Positions 1 through 8,001 of a stretch of DNA of 64,000 bases are shown one piece after another. Location: contig JBGVUE010000001.1 in assembly GCA_041861885.1 (NCBI GenBank), positions 186,001 through 250,000 of the forward strand, given 5' to 3'. How positions within the stretch are numbered: position 1 is the stretch's first letter; each line of letters opens with the position of its first letter. Under the pieces are notes generated by a model. The model saw nothing but the letters and a program-made list of their open reading frames with translations, did no database searches and was not told the DNA's origin. Source of the DNA: Haloimpatiens sp. FM7315 (GTDB taxonomy: Bacteria; Bacillota; Clostridia; Clostridiales; Clostridiaceae). A program made the translations under genes and the position numbers.

Positions 1-855
1 AAACTATTAAAGAGGGAAAAATACATACAAATTCCTAACGAAAGCCTTGAAAGAGAAAACCTAAATAAACCCAATATACCAGATGGCATGTGGGTAAAGT
101 GTAAAAATTGTGGAAACATAGTTTATAAAGAAGATGTAGAAAATAACTTAAAAGTTTGCGAAAATTGCAATTATCATTTTAGGTTGAGTTCAAGAGAGAG
201 AATAGATATGATTGCGGATAGTGGTACCTTTGTTGAAATGGATAAAGATATGGAGAGCAAAAATGTCTTGAATTTTCCTCAATATGATGAAAAACTAATT
301 AAAGAAAAAAACAAAAATGAAGAAAAAGATGCTGTAGTTACGGGCATATGTAGAATTAATGGGTCCAAAGTTGTTATTGCAGTAATGAATAGTGGATTTA
401 TGATGGGTAGCATGGGCATAGTTGTTGGAGAAAAGATAACAAAAGCTATAGAAAAAGCAACTGAAAATAGACTTCCAATAATTATATTTACTGCTTCAGG
501 TGGTGCTAGAATGCAGGAGGGCATGTTCTCTTTAATGCAGATGGCTAAAACCAGTGCAGCTCTTGGAAAACATAGCGAAGCAGGACTTTTATATGTAACA
601 GTTCTTACAGATCCTACTACAGGTGGGGTTACGGCAAGTTTTGCTATGCTTGGAGATATTATTGTTGCAGAACCAGATGCTTTAGTGGGCTTTGCAGGTA
701 AAAGGGTTATTGAACAAACAATAAAACAGACCCTACCAAAAGAGTTTCAAAAATCAGAGTTCCTAATGAGTAAAGGTTTTGTAGATAAGATAGTAGAGAG
801 AAAAGATTTAAAGAAAACCCTAGGTCAAATATTAAGGTGGCATAAAGGGGCGTAG
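1..855 (+). CDS. accD: Acetyl-CoA carboxylase carboxyltransferase subunit beta (5' end outside window)
   Basis: This is the beta subunit of the carboxyltransferase that moves the carboxyl group from biotin to acetyl-CoA, making malonyl-CoA for fatty-acid synthesis in the cytoplasm. The N-terminal zinc ribbon is visible as CKNC and CENC, followed by the crotonase-like fold with [10 protein letters not shown] and [17 protein letters not shown]. The reading frame is open from the first base of the window, so the gene continues upstream and only a few N-terminal residues are missing. It lies 11 bp before accA, the usual accDA order, and the pair probably ends a fab/acc operon. No frame problem is seen here. 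Identification is very secure. Confidence 0.96.
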   Translation, partial: KLLKREKYIQIPNESLERENLNKPNIPDGMWVKCKNCGNIVYKEDVENNLKVCENCNYHFRLSSRERIDMIADSGTFVEMDKDMESKNVLNFPQYDEKLIKEKNKNEEKDAVVTGICRINGSKVVIAVMNSGFMMGSMGIVVGEKITKAIEKATENRLPIIIFTASGGARMQEGMFSLMQMAKTSAALGKHSEAGLLYVTVLTDPTTGGVTASFAMLGDIIVAEPDALVGFAGKRVIEQTIKQTLPKEFQKSEFLMSKGFVDKIVERKDLKKTLGQILRWHKGA

Positions 856-866
856 GAGGTGTAAAC

Positions 867-1660
867 ATGAGTGATTTAACACCCTTAGAAAAATTGAAAA
901 TAGCAAGGATGGTTGAGAGACCTACTGCTCTTGATTATATAGATAGGATTTTTGATTCTTTCATGGAATTTCATGGAGATAGACGTTTTGGAGATGACCC
1001 TTGTTTAATAGGTGGCATAGGGGAAATTTTAAATATTCCTGTTACTATAATAGCTCAGCAAAAAGGCAGAAATACAAAGGAAAATATACAAAGAAATTTT
1101 GGAATGCCAAATCCAGAAGGTTATAGAAAAGCCTTAAGACTCATGGAACAGGCAGAAAAATTTAAAAGGCCTGTAATATGCTTTGTAGATACACCAGGAG
1201 CTTTTGTGGCATAGGTGCAGAGGAGAGAGGCCAAGGGCAAGCTATAGCTGAAAATTTGCTTTTCATGTCTAAACTTAAGGTGCCAATCTTGTCTATAGTG
1301 ATTGGGGAAGGCGGAAGTGGAGGAGCACTTGCAATTGCTGTGGCAGATGAAGTTTGGATGCTTGAGAATTCCATTTATTCTATATTGTCCCCTGAAGGTC
1401 TTGCAAGTATCCTTTGGAAAGATGCCTCTAGAGCAAAAGAAGCTGCAGACATAATGAAAATCACATCAAGGGATTTAAAAGACTTTGATATAATTGACAG
1501 GATTATTGAAGAACCAAAAGGTGGAGCACAGGAAGATGTAGAAAAGGTAGCCTTAGATTTAAAGAAAAATATAATAAGTTTTATAAAAAATAAGAAAGAT
1601 ATTTCAAAAGAAGAATTACTAGAAAAGCGCTATAATAAATTCAGAAAAATAGGAATGTAA
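867..1660 (+). CDS. accA: Acetyl-CoA carboxylase carboxyltransferase subunit alpha, frame broken once
   Basis: This is the partner of AccD in the carboxyltransferase tetramer. A GGAGG ribosome site lies just before the ATG. The N-terminal part ([28 protein letters not shown]) is in one frame. The frame stops after VDTPGAF, and the rest ([34 protein letters not shown]) is in the next frame. Adding one T to the four-T run at 1202-1205 restores [17 protein letters not shown], which matches the family, and gives a normal length of about 264 residues. I infer a run-length error rather than a dead gene, because accA is essential for de novo fatty-acid synthesis. It is the last gene before a terminator. 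Confidence 0.93.
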
Positions 1661-1674
1661 ATTTTATATAAAAA

Positions 1675-1702
1675 AACATGGAGCTATAATAAGCTCCATG
1701 TT
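1675..1702. terminator. Terminator between accA and the convergent hsp20 gene
   Basis: An 11-bp inverted repeat (AACATGGAGCT and its complement) with a short loop lies 14 bp after the accA stop, between two convergent genes. It is flanked by A-rich and T-rich sequence, so it can serve both directions. Confidence 0.75.
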
Positions 1703-1735
1703 TAAAGGAAAATACACTAGATCTATATTTTTTAA

Positions 1736-2176
1736 CTATTGAATTTCTATTTTTGTAACCTCAGGACTTTCAGTTTTTTTCTTTGGAATAACTACGTTTA
1801 ATACTCCATTTAAAAATTCTGCCTTTATCTCTTTTTCACATACGTTATCTACATAAAAGCTTCTTTTAAATTCTCCATAGGAGATTTCTCTACTTACATA
1901 ATTAGAAGTTTTGTCTTCAACCTTATCTTCTTTTTTTGCAGAAATAGTTAAATAACTATTTTTATATTCAATGCTTATATTGTTTTTGTCTATACCAGGT
2001 AGTTCCGCCTCTATAGTATAGTCTGAAGTTGTTTCCTTAACATCAACCTTAAATGGATTTCTCATGATTGCTTTTGAACTAAAGAAATCATCATTAAAGA
2101 AGTTGTCAAAGAACTTGTTAAAATAGTCCTCTCTTTTCATAGCATTATTTCTTTTAAATGGTACTAAATCAAACAT
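1736..2176 (-). CDS. Small heat shock protein, Hsp20/alpha-crystallin family
   Basis: This is an ATP-independent holdase chaperone that keeps unfolding proteins soluble under stress. Residues about 40-140 form the alpha-crystallin domain (YTIEAELPGIDKNNISIEYK, then a GVLNVVIPKK end), followed by a short C-terminal tail. I chose the ATG giving MFDLVPFKRN, 146 residues, because GGAGG sits at the right spacing before it; an upstream ATG falls at the ribosome site itself. The promoter region carries a perfect CtsR operator, so heat control by CtsR is likely. It resembles clostridial Hsp18. Confidence 0.93.
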   Translation of the reverse strand: MFDLVPFKRNNAMKREDYFNKFFDNFFNDDFFSSKAIMRNPFKVDVKETTSDYTIEAELPGIDKNNISIEYKNSYLTISAKKEDKVEDKTSNYVSREISYGEFKRSFYVDNVCEKEIKAEFLNGVLNVVIPKKKTESPEVTKIEIQ

Positions 2177-2234
2177 AAATAACAACCTCCTCATATATAT
2201 TTAATTTCTGATTACAAGTAAATAATATATAAAA

Positions 2235-2251
2235 GGTCAAAGAAAGTCAAA
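2235..2251. promoter_or_regulatory. CtsR operator upstream of hsp20
   Basis: The heptad repeat GGTCAAAGAAAGTCAAA fits the Bacillota CtsR consensus RGTCAAANANRGTCAAA at every position. It lies about 60 bp upstream of the hsp20 start on the + strand face. No other copy was noticed in the window. Confidence 0.85.
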
Positions 2252-2460
2252 GTATAAAATATGAGATTACAGTTAGATATTTTAAGTTAACAGGAGAAAT
2301 ATAGATTTAATTTGACTAATTTAAGTTTTTTGAGGTATAATAGAATCAAAAGGCTAGTAATCATGAATTAACTTAGTTTAAATAAATATTTTTAAAATAT
2401 TATAAGTTTCTATATATAATGGTATAATATAAATAATTATATTTTTAAGGATGGTTAATT

Positions 2461-2997
2461 ATGAAAAGGAAATTTGCAGATAAAGAAAATTGGAATCGAG
2501 TATCTAAAAAAAGATTTAAGTTGTCTTATGTAAATAGTGAAGATTTTAAAGGGTATATTTCTGCAATATATATAGATGAAGTGACTTTACCATTAGTCAA
2601 AAATGTTCTAGGGCAAAACTTAAAAATTGCTGATAAAAATTATATTTGGATTCAACAATTTCCGGAAGGAAAAAACTTTGCCCTTACTACTATGATTGAT
2701 GAAAAAATGCAAATTGTACAGTGGTATTTTGATATATGCAAAGGTAACAAGGTAAACAAAAAAGGAATACCTTATTTTGATGATTTGTATTTAGATATAG
2801 TAGTGCTTCCTAATAAGAAACTCATTGTTTTAGATGAAGATGAATTAGAGGAAGCCTTTTTGAAAAAGGATATTAGCTTAATGGAGTACAATATGGCAAA
2901 AGATGAAACAAAAAGGTTAGTAGAGGAACTTAAAGGTGGAAAAAATTCTTTGATTAATTCTATTGAAAAATATATTAAATATATTAATGAGGTTTAA
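2461..2997 (+). CDS. DUF402 family protein (putative nucleotide phosphatase)
   Basis: This is a 178-residue cytoplasmic protein of the DUF402 family. Members studied elsewhere hydrolyse nucleoside di- or triphosphates. Visible family features are the YIWIQQFPEGKNFALTTMID strand block, the QWYFDICKG segment and the acidic DLYLDIVV / VLDEDELEEAF stretch that supplies metal-binding carboxylates. The ATG follows an AAGGATGGTTAATT ribosome site, and a good -10 (TATAAT) lies just upstream, so it is probably transcribed alone. The exact substrate cannot be told from the sequence. Confidence 0.8.
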   Translation: MKRKFADKENWNRVSKKRFKLSYVNSEDFKGYISAIYIDEVTLPLVKNVLGQNLKIADKNYIWIQQFPEGKNFALTTMIDEKMQIVQWYFDICKGNKVNKKGIPYFDDLYLDIVVLPNKKLIVLDEDELEEAFLKKDISLMEYNMAKDETKRLVEELKGGKNSLINSIEKYIKYINEV

Positions 2998-3094
2998 TCT
3001 TAAGGGCTTTTTTAAAACACAAATTTAAAACAAATAAATATTTTATAATGAAGATAGTATTTGTTTTATACAAAATTTAAGCTAAAAGCAAATA

Positions 3095-3122
3095 AAATCT
3101 TAGCAATTTCTCACTAAGATTT
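3095..3122 (-). terminator. Terminator after the small minus-strand gene
   Basis: AAATCTTAG and CTAAGATTT form a 9-bp stem. Read on the minus strand it is followed by a T-rich stretch, placing a terminator just after the 44-residue gene. Confidence 0.6.
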
Positions 3123-3136
3123 CCTTTGTTATTTTC

Positions 3137-3271
3137 TTAAATTTTTTTGTTGGCATTCAAATCTTGAGATTTAAAACCACTTACTGAAGTTTCACTCTCC
3201 CTACTTTCTTTTAATGAGTTTTTTATATTATCGCTTATTTTTTTATTTGTTTTATTTTGATTTTTTGCCAT
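3137..3271 (-). CDS. Small hydrophilic protein, 44 residues, unknown function
   Basis: I do not recognise this protein. It starts MAKNQNKTNKKISDNIKN and is rich in Lys, Asn and Ser, with no Cys, no Trp and no hydrophobic segment, so it is probably soluble and perhaps intrinsically disordered. Support for it being real is a textbook AGGAGG ribosome site seven bases before the ATG, a following hairpin terminator, and an otherwise empty 430-bp gap. Size and composition recall minor small acid-soluble spore proteins, but I see no family signature, so that is only a guess. Confidence 0.6.
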   Translation of the reverse strand: MAKNQNKTNKKISDNIKNSLKESRESETSVSGFKSQDLNANKKI

Positions 3272-3435
3272 AAAAAAACCTCCTAAAAGCTTATAGTTTA
3301 TTGTTAACTTAATTCTTGAGTTTAATTCATTTTTATTGTAAATATTATATTGTTATATTATATAAAATAGAGGAAAAAATAAAGTTTAAGTAGAATATTA
3401 GCTTTGTATTTACAGTTAAGTGAGGGGGTAATTTT

Positions 3436-4119
3436 ATGGCAAAATATGTGCCTGAGGTAAAAGGTACTTTAAGAAATCATTTAATAGAACTTCCACAAGT
3501 TATAAGAGATGCTAGTGGTATTAAGATTTTCGGCAAAAGATTAAAATCATTTATTTTTTCAACAGACGTGGCTATAATTAGAAATACTAATGCAGATGCA
3601 GTAATTGCAGTATACCCTTTTACACCGCAACCAATTATAACGCAGGCTTTAGTAGTTTCAGCAGACATTCCCATTTTCTGTGGAGTTGGGGGAGGAATTA
3701 CTACTGGAAAAAGAGTAGTGAACTTAGCCCTAGATGCAGAATTTAAAGGGGCTATGGGTGTTGTAGTAAATAGTCCAACGCCAAATGAAGTAATAAAACA
3801 TATGAGGGAAACTATAGATATACCAATAGTAGTTACTGTAGTATCTGAGTATGAAGATATAAAATCAAGAATAGAGGCTGGGGCTAATATAATAAACGTA
3901 AGTGGTGCAAATAGAACTCCAGATATAGTTAAGAAAATTAGAGAAGAGTATAAGGAGATTCCTATAATAGCTACAGGAGGAAATACTGAAGAAACCATAA
4001 AAAAAGCTATAGATGCAGGAGCTAATGCAATAACCATAACACCTCCATCTACAGCGCAGATATTTAAAGACATAATGAATAAATACAGAAAGCAATATTT
4101 AGATGAAAGTGAAAAATAA
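3436..4119 (+). CDS. TIM-barrel (beta/alpha barrel) protein of unknown substrate
   Basis: This is a 227-residue cytoplasmic protein with clear barrel features: alternating beta strands and glycine-rich turns (FCGVGGGITTGKR, VVTVVSEYEDIKSRIEAGANIINVSGANR, PIIATGGNTEETIKKAIDAGANAITITPP). The C-terminal GGN and TPPS turns resemble phosphate-binding loops of NanE/ThiE-like barrels. In databases such proteins are usually called 'hydrolase' or 'beta/alpha barrel protein' without proof. The start follows GTGAGGGGG. It is a single gene between a divergent small gene and a bidirectional terminator. Confidence 0.7.
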   Translation: MAKYVPEVKGTLRNHLIELPQVIRDASGIKIFGKRLKSFIFSTDVAIIRNTNADAVIAVYPFTPQPIITQALVVSADIPIFCGVGGGITTGKRVVNLALDAEFKGAMGVVVNSPTPNEVIKHMRETIDIPIVVTVVSEYEDIKSRIEAGANIINVSGANRTPDIVKKIREEYKEIPIIATGGNTEETIKKAIDAGANAITITPPSTAQIFKDIMNKYRKQYLDESEK

Positions 4120-4120
4120 A

Positions 4121-4152
4121 AAAATCAGTTTTCTTTTTAGAAAACTGATTTT
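4121..4152. terminator. Bidirectional terminator
   Basis: A 12-bp perfect inverted repeat (AAAATCAGTTTT and its complement) has A-rich sequence on the left and T-rich on the right, between convergent genes. Confidence 0.85.
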
Positions 4153-4155
4153 TGT

Positions 4156-4425
4156 TTATTTATCTCTGTTATTAGAGGCTAGGTTCATTACATCGGACAT
4201 TTTAGACATAATGTATTCATAACCATTTTTAGAATGAGGTATGATACAATCAGAACAATCTTTTATGCCTCTTTCATTGTATTTAAAATTACCGCCACAT
4301 TTATCTCCTAAGCCATAAAGTGGGCAAAAACAAAAAAGGCAATTAAATGAATCAGTATTTTTTACCTTATGACAAGGAAAACACTCGCAGCTACTGTGTT
4401 TAAAAAACTTATAATTTTCACTCAT
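4156..4425 (-). CDS. Cysteine-rich small zinc-ribbon-like protein
   Basis: This is an 89-residue protein with ten cysteines in the pattern of the cysteine-rich small domain (PF04071): CECFPC, FNCLFCFCPLYGLGDKCGGN and DCSDCIIPH. It probably binds zinc or an Fe-S cluster. Function is unknown; relatives occur near cobalamin and metal genes. I start at MSENYKFF because GGAGG lies at proper spacing; an ATG five codons upstream overlaps that site. The neighbouring metal-efflux operon is divergent and separate. Confidence 0.85.
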   Translation of the reverse strand: MSENYKFFKHSSCECFPCHKVKNTDSFNCLFCFCPLYGLGDKCGGNFKYNERGIKDCSDCIIPHSKNGYEYIMSKMSDVMNLASNNRDK

Positions 4426-4593
4426 ATAAAAAACCTCCATCTCTATGTACTCATTTCAGTATAACATAAAAAATATTATTCCTAAAGATAGATTAAATTG
4501 TTTTATTTGGAAACAAAATTGACTAGTTTTTAATAATAATTTCAGGTTTTTTTACATTTTTATTGAAAGAGTATAAGGGATATGATATTATTA

Positions 4594-4627
4594 TATTAAC
4601 ATATGAACAGATGAACATATATTAATA
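4594..4627. promoter_or_regulatory. Candidate metalloregulator operator upstream of cadC
   Basis: The arms TATTAACATAT and ATATATTAATA are inverted with one mismatch. The 12-bp centre contains the start of a second ATGAAC repeat. AT-rich palindromes with ATGAACA-like halves are typical SmtB/ArsR-family operators. It sits about 115 bp before the cadC start. Apart from this site the roughly 310-bp gap before cadC shows no gene. Confidence 0.5.
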
Positions 4628-4739
4628 TGAATATAGATTACATAATTCAATGAGTAAGTTTTAACACAATATAGTAGTTAAACTGGTGTTTATTTTTATA
4701 TACAAAAACTAGTAAACAATAGTTAAAAGGGAGGATATT

Positions 4740-5099
4740 ATGGATAATAAGGATGAGGATTTTTGTAAGTGTTTTGTATTGCATGAAGAAGCTGTTTTAA
4801 ATGTTAAGAAGAACCTTCCAGAGGAGGAAATTCTATTTGATTTAGCTGACTTTTTTAAAATTTTTGGAGATTCAACAAGACTTAAAATATTATATGCTCT
4901 TTCTATAGAAGAAATGTGTGTGTGTGATATATCAAACCTTTTAAACATTACGCAATCAGCTGTATCTCATCAGCTTAAAGTACTAAGGCAGAGTAAACTT
5001 GTAAAGTACAGAAGGGATGGAAAAGTAGTTTATTATTCACTAGATGATGATCATATTAAGGGAGTATTAAAACAAGGGTTTGATCACGTTACTGAGTAG
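4740..5099 (+). CDS. ArsR/SmtB family metal-sensing repressor (CadC-like)
   Basis: This 119-residue winged-helix repressor leaves its operator when a soft metal binds. It has both CadC-type cysteine groups: CKC near residue 10 and CVCD at the start of the recognition region (residues about 60-63). The helix-turn-helix reads LLNITQSAVSHQLKVLRQSKLV, followed by the wing YRRDGKVVYYSL. The four cysteines suit Cd(II), Pb(II) or Zn(II). It lies 16 bp upstream of the cadA-like ATPase and is almost certainly autoregulated through the palindromic site upstream. Confidence 0.88.
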   Translation: MDNKDEDFCKCFVLHEEAVLNVKKNLPEEEILFDLADFFKIFGDSTRLKILYALSIEEMCVCDISNLLNITQSAVSHQLKVLRQSKLVKYRRDGKVVYYSLDDDHIKGVLKQGFDHVTE

Positions 5100-5115
5100 A
5101 TTGGAGGGGGACGTT

Positions 5116-7330
5116 ATGGAGGAAGTTTTAGTTAAAGAATTTATTTTGGATGGACTACACTGTGCAAACTGCGCTTCTAAGATTGAAAGCAAAATAAACT
5201 CACTAGAAGAGGTTGAAGAGGCTATATTTGTTTTTTCTACTTCAGTTTTAAAAGTAAAATTATTAAATGTAGAAGCAATAGGAAGCATCGAAGAGAAGAT
5301 AAAAAAATAGTTAAAAGTTATGAACCTCACGTTGTGGTTAGAAAAAAGAATTTAAAGAAAAATGTGTCTATAAATAATAAAAATCTAGGTTCTTCATATA
5401 AAATCCATAAAAAAACCATTCATAATTATGAGAAGAGTAAGACTGAGTACTTTGAAAAAGCTGAGCAGATTAATCACAATGAAAGTGGAATAAAAGGCAA
5501 AGATAATATTATGGTGATAGTAGGTAGTGTTATTTTTGTAATAGGATTATTTTTAAAATCACCAATACAAGTTAATACAGCTATGTATTTGATTTCATAT
5601 ATTTTAATAGGTGGAGATGTTATTTTGACGGCTCTTAAAAATATTTTAAGAGGAGAGCTGTTTGATGAAAATTTTCTAATGGTAATAGCTACAGTAGGAG
5701 CTTTTGCTATAGGGGAGTATCCTGAGGCGGTATTTGTAATGCTATTCTACAAAGTAGGAGAGGCTTTTCAAGATAGGGCAGTTATGAATTCTAGAAAATC
5801 TATTAAAGACCTTATGAATATAAAACCTGAAATGGCAAGGATAAAAAAAGAAGATAAATTAATTGAGGTTTCACCAGATAGTGTAGAGGTTGGAGATATT
5901 ATATTGGTAAAACCGGGAGAAAAAATACCTTTAGATGGTATAGTTATAAAAGGTAGTTCTGAGGTAAACACTTCGGATTTAACGGGAGAGTCCCTACCTA
6001 AAAATATAAAAGAATCAGAGGAAGTATTAGGTGGATTTATAAATATAACAGGGGTTTTAATTATAAAAGTTAACAAGGTTTTTTCAGAATCTCAGGTGTC
6101 TAAAATATTAGAATTAGTTGAAAATGCAGGAGCAAAAAAAGCCCCTACAGAGAAGTTTATTACTAAGTTTGCAAGATACTATACACCGATAGTAGTTTTT
6201 AGTGCTTTGGCCCTTGCTATAATTCCTCCAGTTATTACTGAGGGAGGGGACTTTAAGGAATGGTTAAAAAGAGCTTTAATTTTCCTTGTAGTATCTTGTC
6301 CTTGTGCCTTAGTAATATCGGTACCTTTAGGATTCTTTGCAGGTATAGGAAATGCATCTAAAAAAGGGATACTGGTTAAAGGTGGGAATTATTTAGAAGC
6401 CTTAAATAATGTGGATACTGTGGTATTTGATAAGACAGGGACTTTAACAGAAGGCAAATTTAAAGTAAGCTCTATAAAATCAAAAGTTAAGGGGAATGAA
6501 GATAAGGTTATAACTTTAGCTGCCTATGGGGAAAGTTACTCAAATCACCCTATTTCAAAAACAATAATAAGTTATTATGGTAAAGAAATAGATAAGTCTT
6601 TAATACAAAATCATAAGGAAATTTTAGGACAGGGTATAGAGGTTAATATAAAAAGTAAAGAAGTTTTTGTTGGAAATGAAAGATTGATGGAAGTAAAAAA
6701 ATAAAATACCATAAACCAAGTGAGGTTGGAACAGTAGTATATGTAGCTGAGGAGGGTGAGTTTTTAGGGTATTTGGTTATAAATGATATGGAAAAAATAA
6801 AAGCAAAATCCCTTATTGATAAATTAAAAAGAAGAGGCATAAAGACTGTTATGCTAACAGGAGATAACAAGAAGGTAGCCTCTTATATGGCAGATAAGTT
6901 AAGCTTAGATGAGGTCTACAGTGAACTTCTTCCAGAAGATAAAGTAAAGGTATTTGAAAAAATAAAAAATAAAAAATACAAAAAAGGAAAATCAGTATTT
7001 GTAGGAGATGGAGTAAATGATGCTCCGGTTTTGGCTTCATCAGATATTGGAATTGCTATGGGGGCCTTAGGATCGGATGCAGCTAAAGAGTCCTCAGACA
7101 TAGTATTAATGACAGATGATTTAAGTAAAATAGATACTGTAATAAACATTTCTAAATTTACAAGGAAGGTTGTAGTTCAGAATATAGTATTTGCCTTAGG
7201 AATCAAGATGCTAGTTTTAATTTTAAGTGCACTTGGCTTTGCAAATATGTGGGAAGCAGCCTTTGCAGATGTAGGAGTTGCATTAATTGCTATTCTTAAT
7301 TCAATGAGGGTATTAAGGTTTAAGGAATAG
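5116..7330 (+). CDS. cadA: P1B-type heavy-metal-exporting ATPase (CadA/ZntA-like), frame broken twice
   Basis: This membrane pump exports Cd(II), Zn(II) or Pb(II) at the cost of ATP. Motifs in order are an N-terminal heavy-metal-associated domain (GLHCANC), the actuator TGES, the membrane metal site SCPCALV (the CPC form of Zn/Cd/Pb pumps), the phosphorylation site DKTGTLTEG, and GDGVNDAP near the end. The frame breaks twice, each time after seven As (5301-5307 and 6695-6701). One extra A at each gives a continuous protein of about 738 residues, the normal size. The ATG follows GGAGGGGGACGTT. It is cotranscribed with the cadC-like repressor. Confidence 0.92.
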
Positions 7331-7367
7331 AGTTTATCATATAAAATGAAAATTCATTTGTAAATAT

Positions 7368-7410
7368 AAAGAAGATTAAATAATTTTAAATAATTTTTTA
7401 ATCTTCTTTT
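7368..7410. terminator. Terminator after cadA
   Basis: AAAGAAGATTAAA pairs with a downstream TTTAATCTTCTTT arm and is followed by a T-rich tract, 38 bp after the ATPase stop. Confidence 0.8.
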
Positions 7411-7570
7411 ATTTTTCTATTGACTATCGAACATAAGTTCTATAAAATGTTATTAGGAAGAGATGTTAAGGGTGTTGAGATTTATTCATATAATTTACAG
7501 AAATTGAATATACTATAATAAAAAACTCATAAGTAATTATACCTATGAAAAATTATTGGGAGGAATCAAT

Positions 7571-7843
7571 ATGGAAGATAACAATTGTTTTGTTAAGATT
7601 GCCTATGAACTTGGAGATAAAGAAGCTGCGGTAAAACATTATGAGTCTAAATTAAATCAAATAAAAAATAAAAGCTACAATGGAAAATATTTAATTGGCG
7701 GAGGATTTTATAGCAAAGAGAGTGGATGGCTTATTTTTAAAGCTAAGGATGTAAAAGAAGCAAAGGAACTTGCTTATAATAATTCCTTTGTAAGGTATAA
7801 AGGAATTAAATATAGAAAATTATCAGTTACTATGTTTACATAA
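7571..7843 (+). CDS. Conserved hypothetical protein, 90 residues
   Basis: I do not recognise a named family. The protein starts MEDNNCFVKIAYELGDKEAA and contains a GKYLIGGGFYSKESGWLIFK core that could be a small beta-alpha-beta fold. The pattern loosely resembles YCII-like or dimeric alpha-beta barrel proteins, but no catalytic residue can be assigned. I use the ATG following GGGAGG rather than the alternative start five codons upstream, which lies in the ribosome site. It is a single gene between two terminators. Confidence 0.65.
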   Translation: MEDNNCFVKIAYELGDKEAAVKHYESKLNQIKNKSYNGKYLIGGGFYSKESGWLIFKAKDVKEAKELAYNNSFVRYKGIKYRKLSVTMFT

Positions 7844-7868
7844 AAGCTTTCTTTAAGAAAGCTTTTTA
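7843..7868. terminator. Terminator after the 90-residue gene
   Basis: AAAGCTTTCTT and AAGAAAGCTTT form a compact hairpin followed by TTATT, directly after the stop codon. Confidence 0.8.
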
Positions 7869-8001
7869 TTATACAAATTTATATAAATAGGCAGGATAAT
7901 TTATAATTAAGATTAAACATTAATAATAAAAAATGTTATAAATTAGGATAAAGTGTGGTATAGTTAAATTATAATAATTTATTATAGTGGGGTAGTGTTT
8001 T

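Noticed and set aside
3477..4073. Long minus-strand open frame of 198 codons opposite the barrel gene
   Set aside because: It lies wholly antisense to a well-supported gene, has no ribosome site and reads as hydrophobic anti-codon sequence; a shadow frame.
5301..6701. Programmed frameshifting in cadA to make an HMA-only protein
   Set aside because: Seven-A runs could slip, but the same kind of break occurs in many unrelated genes here, so a sequencing cause is simpler.
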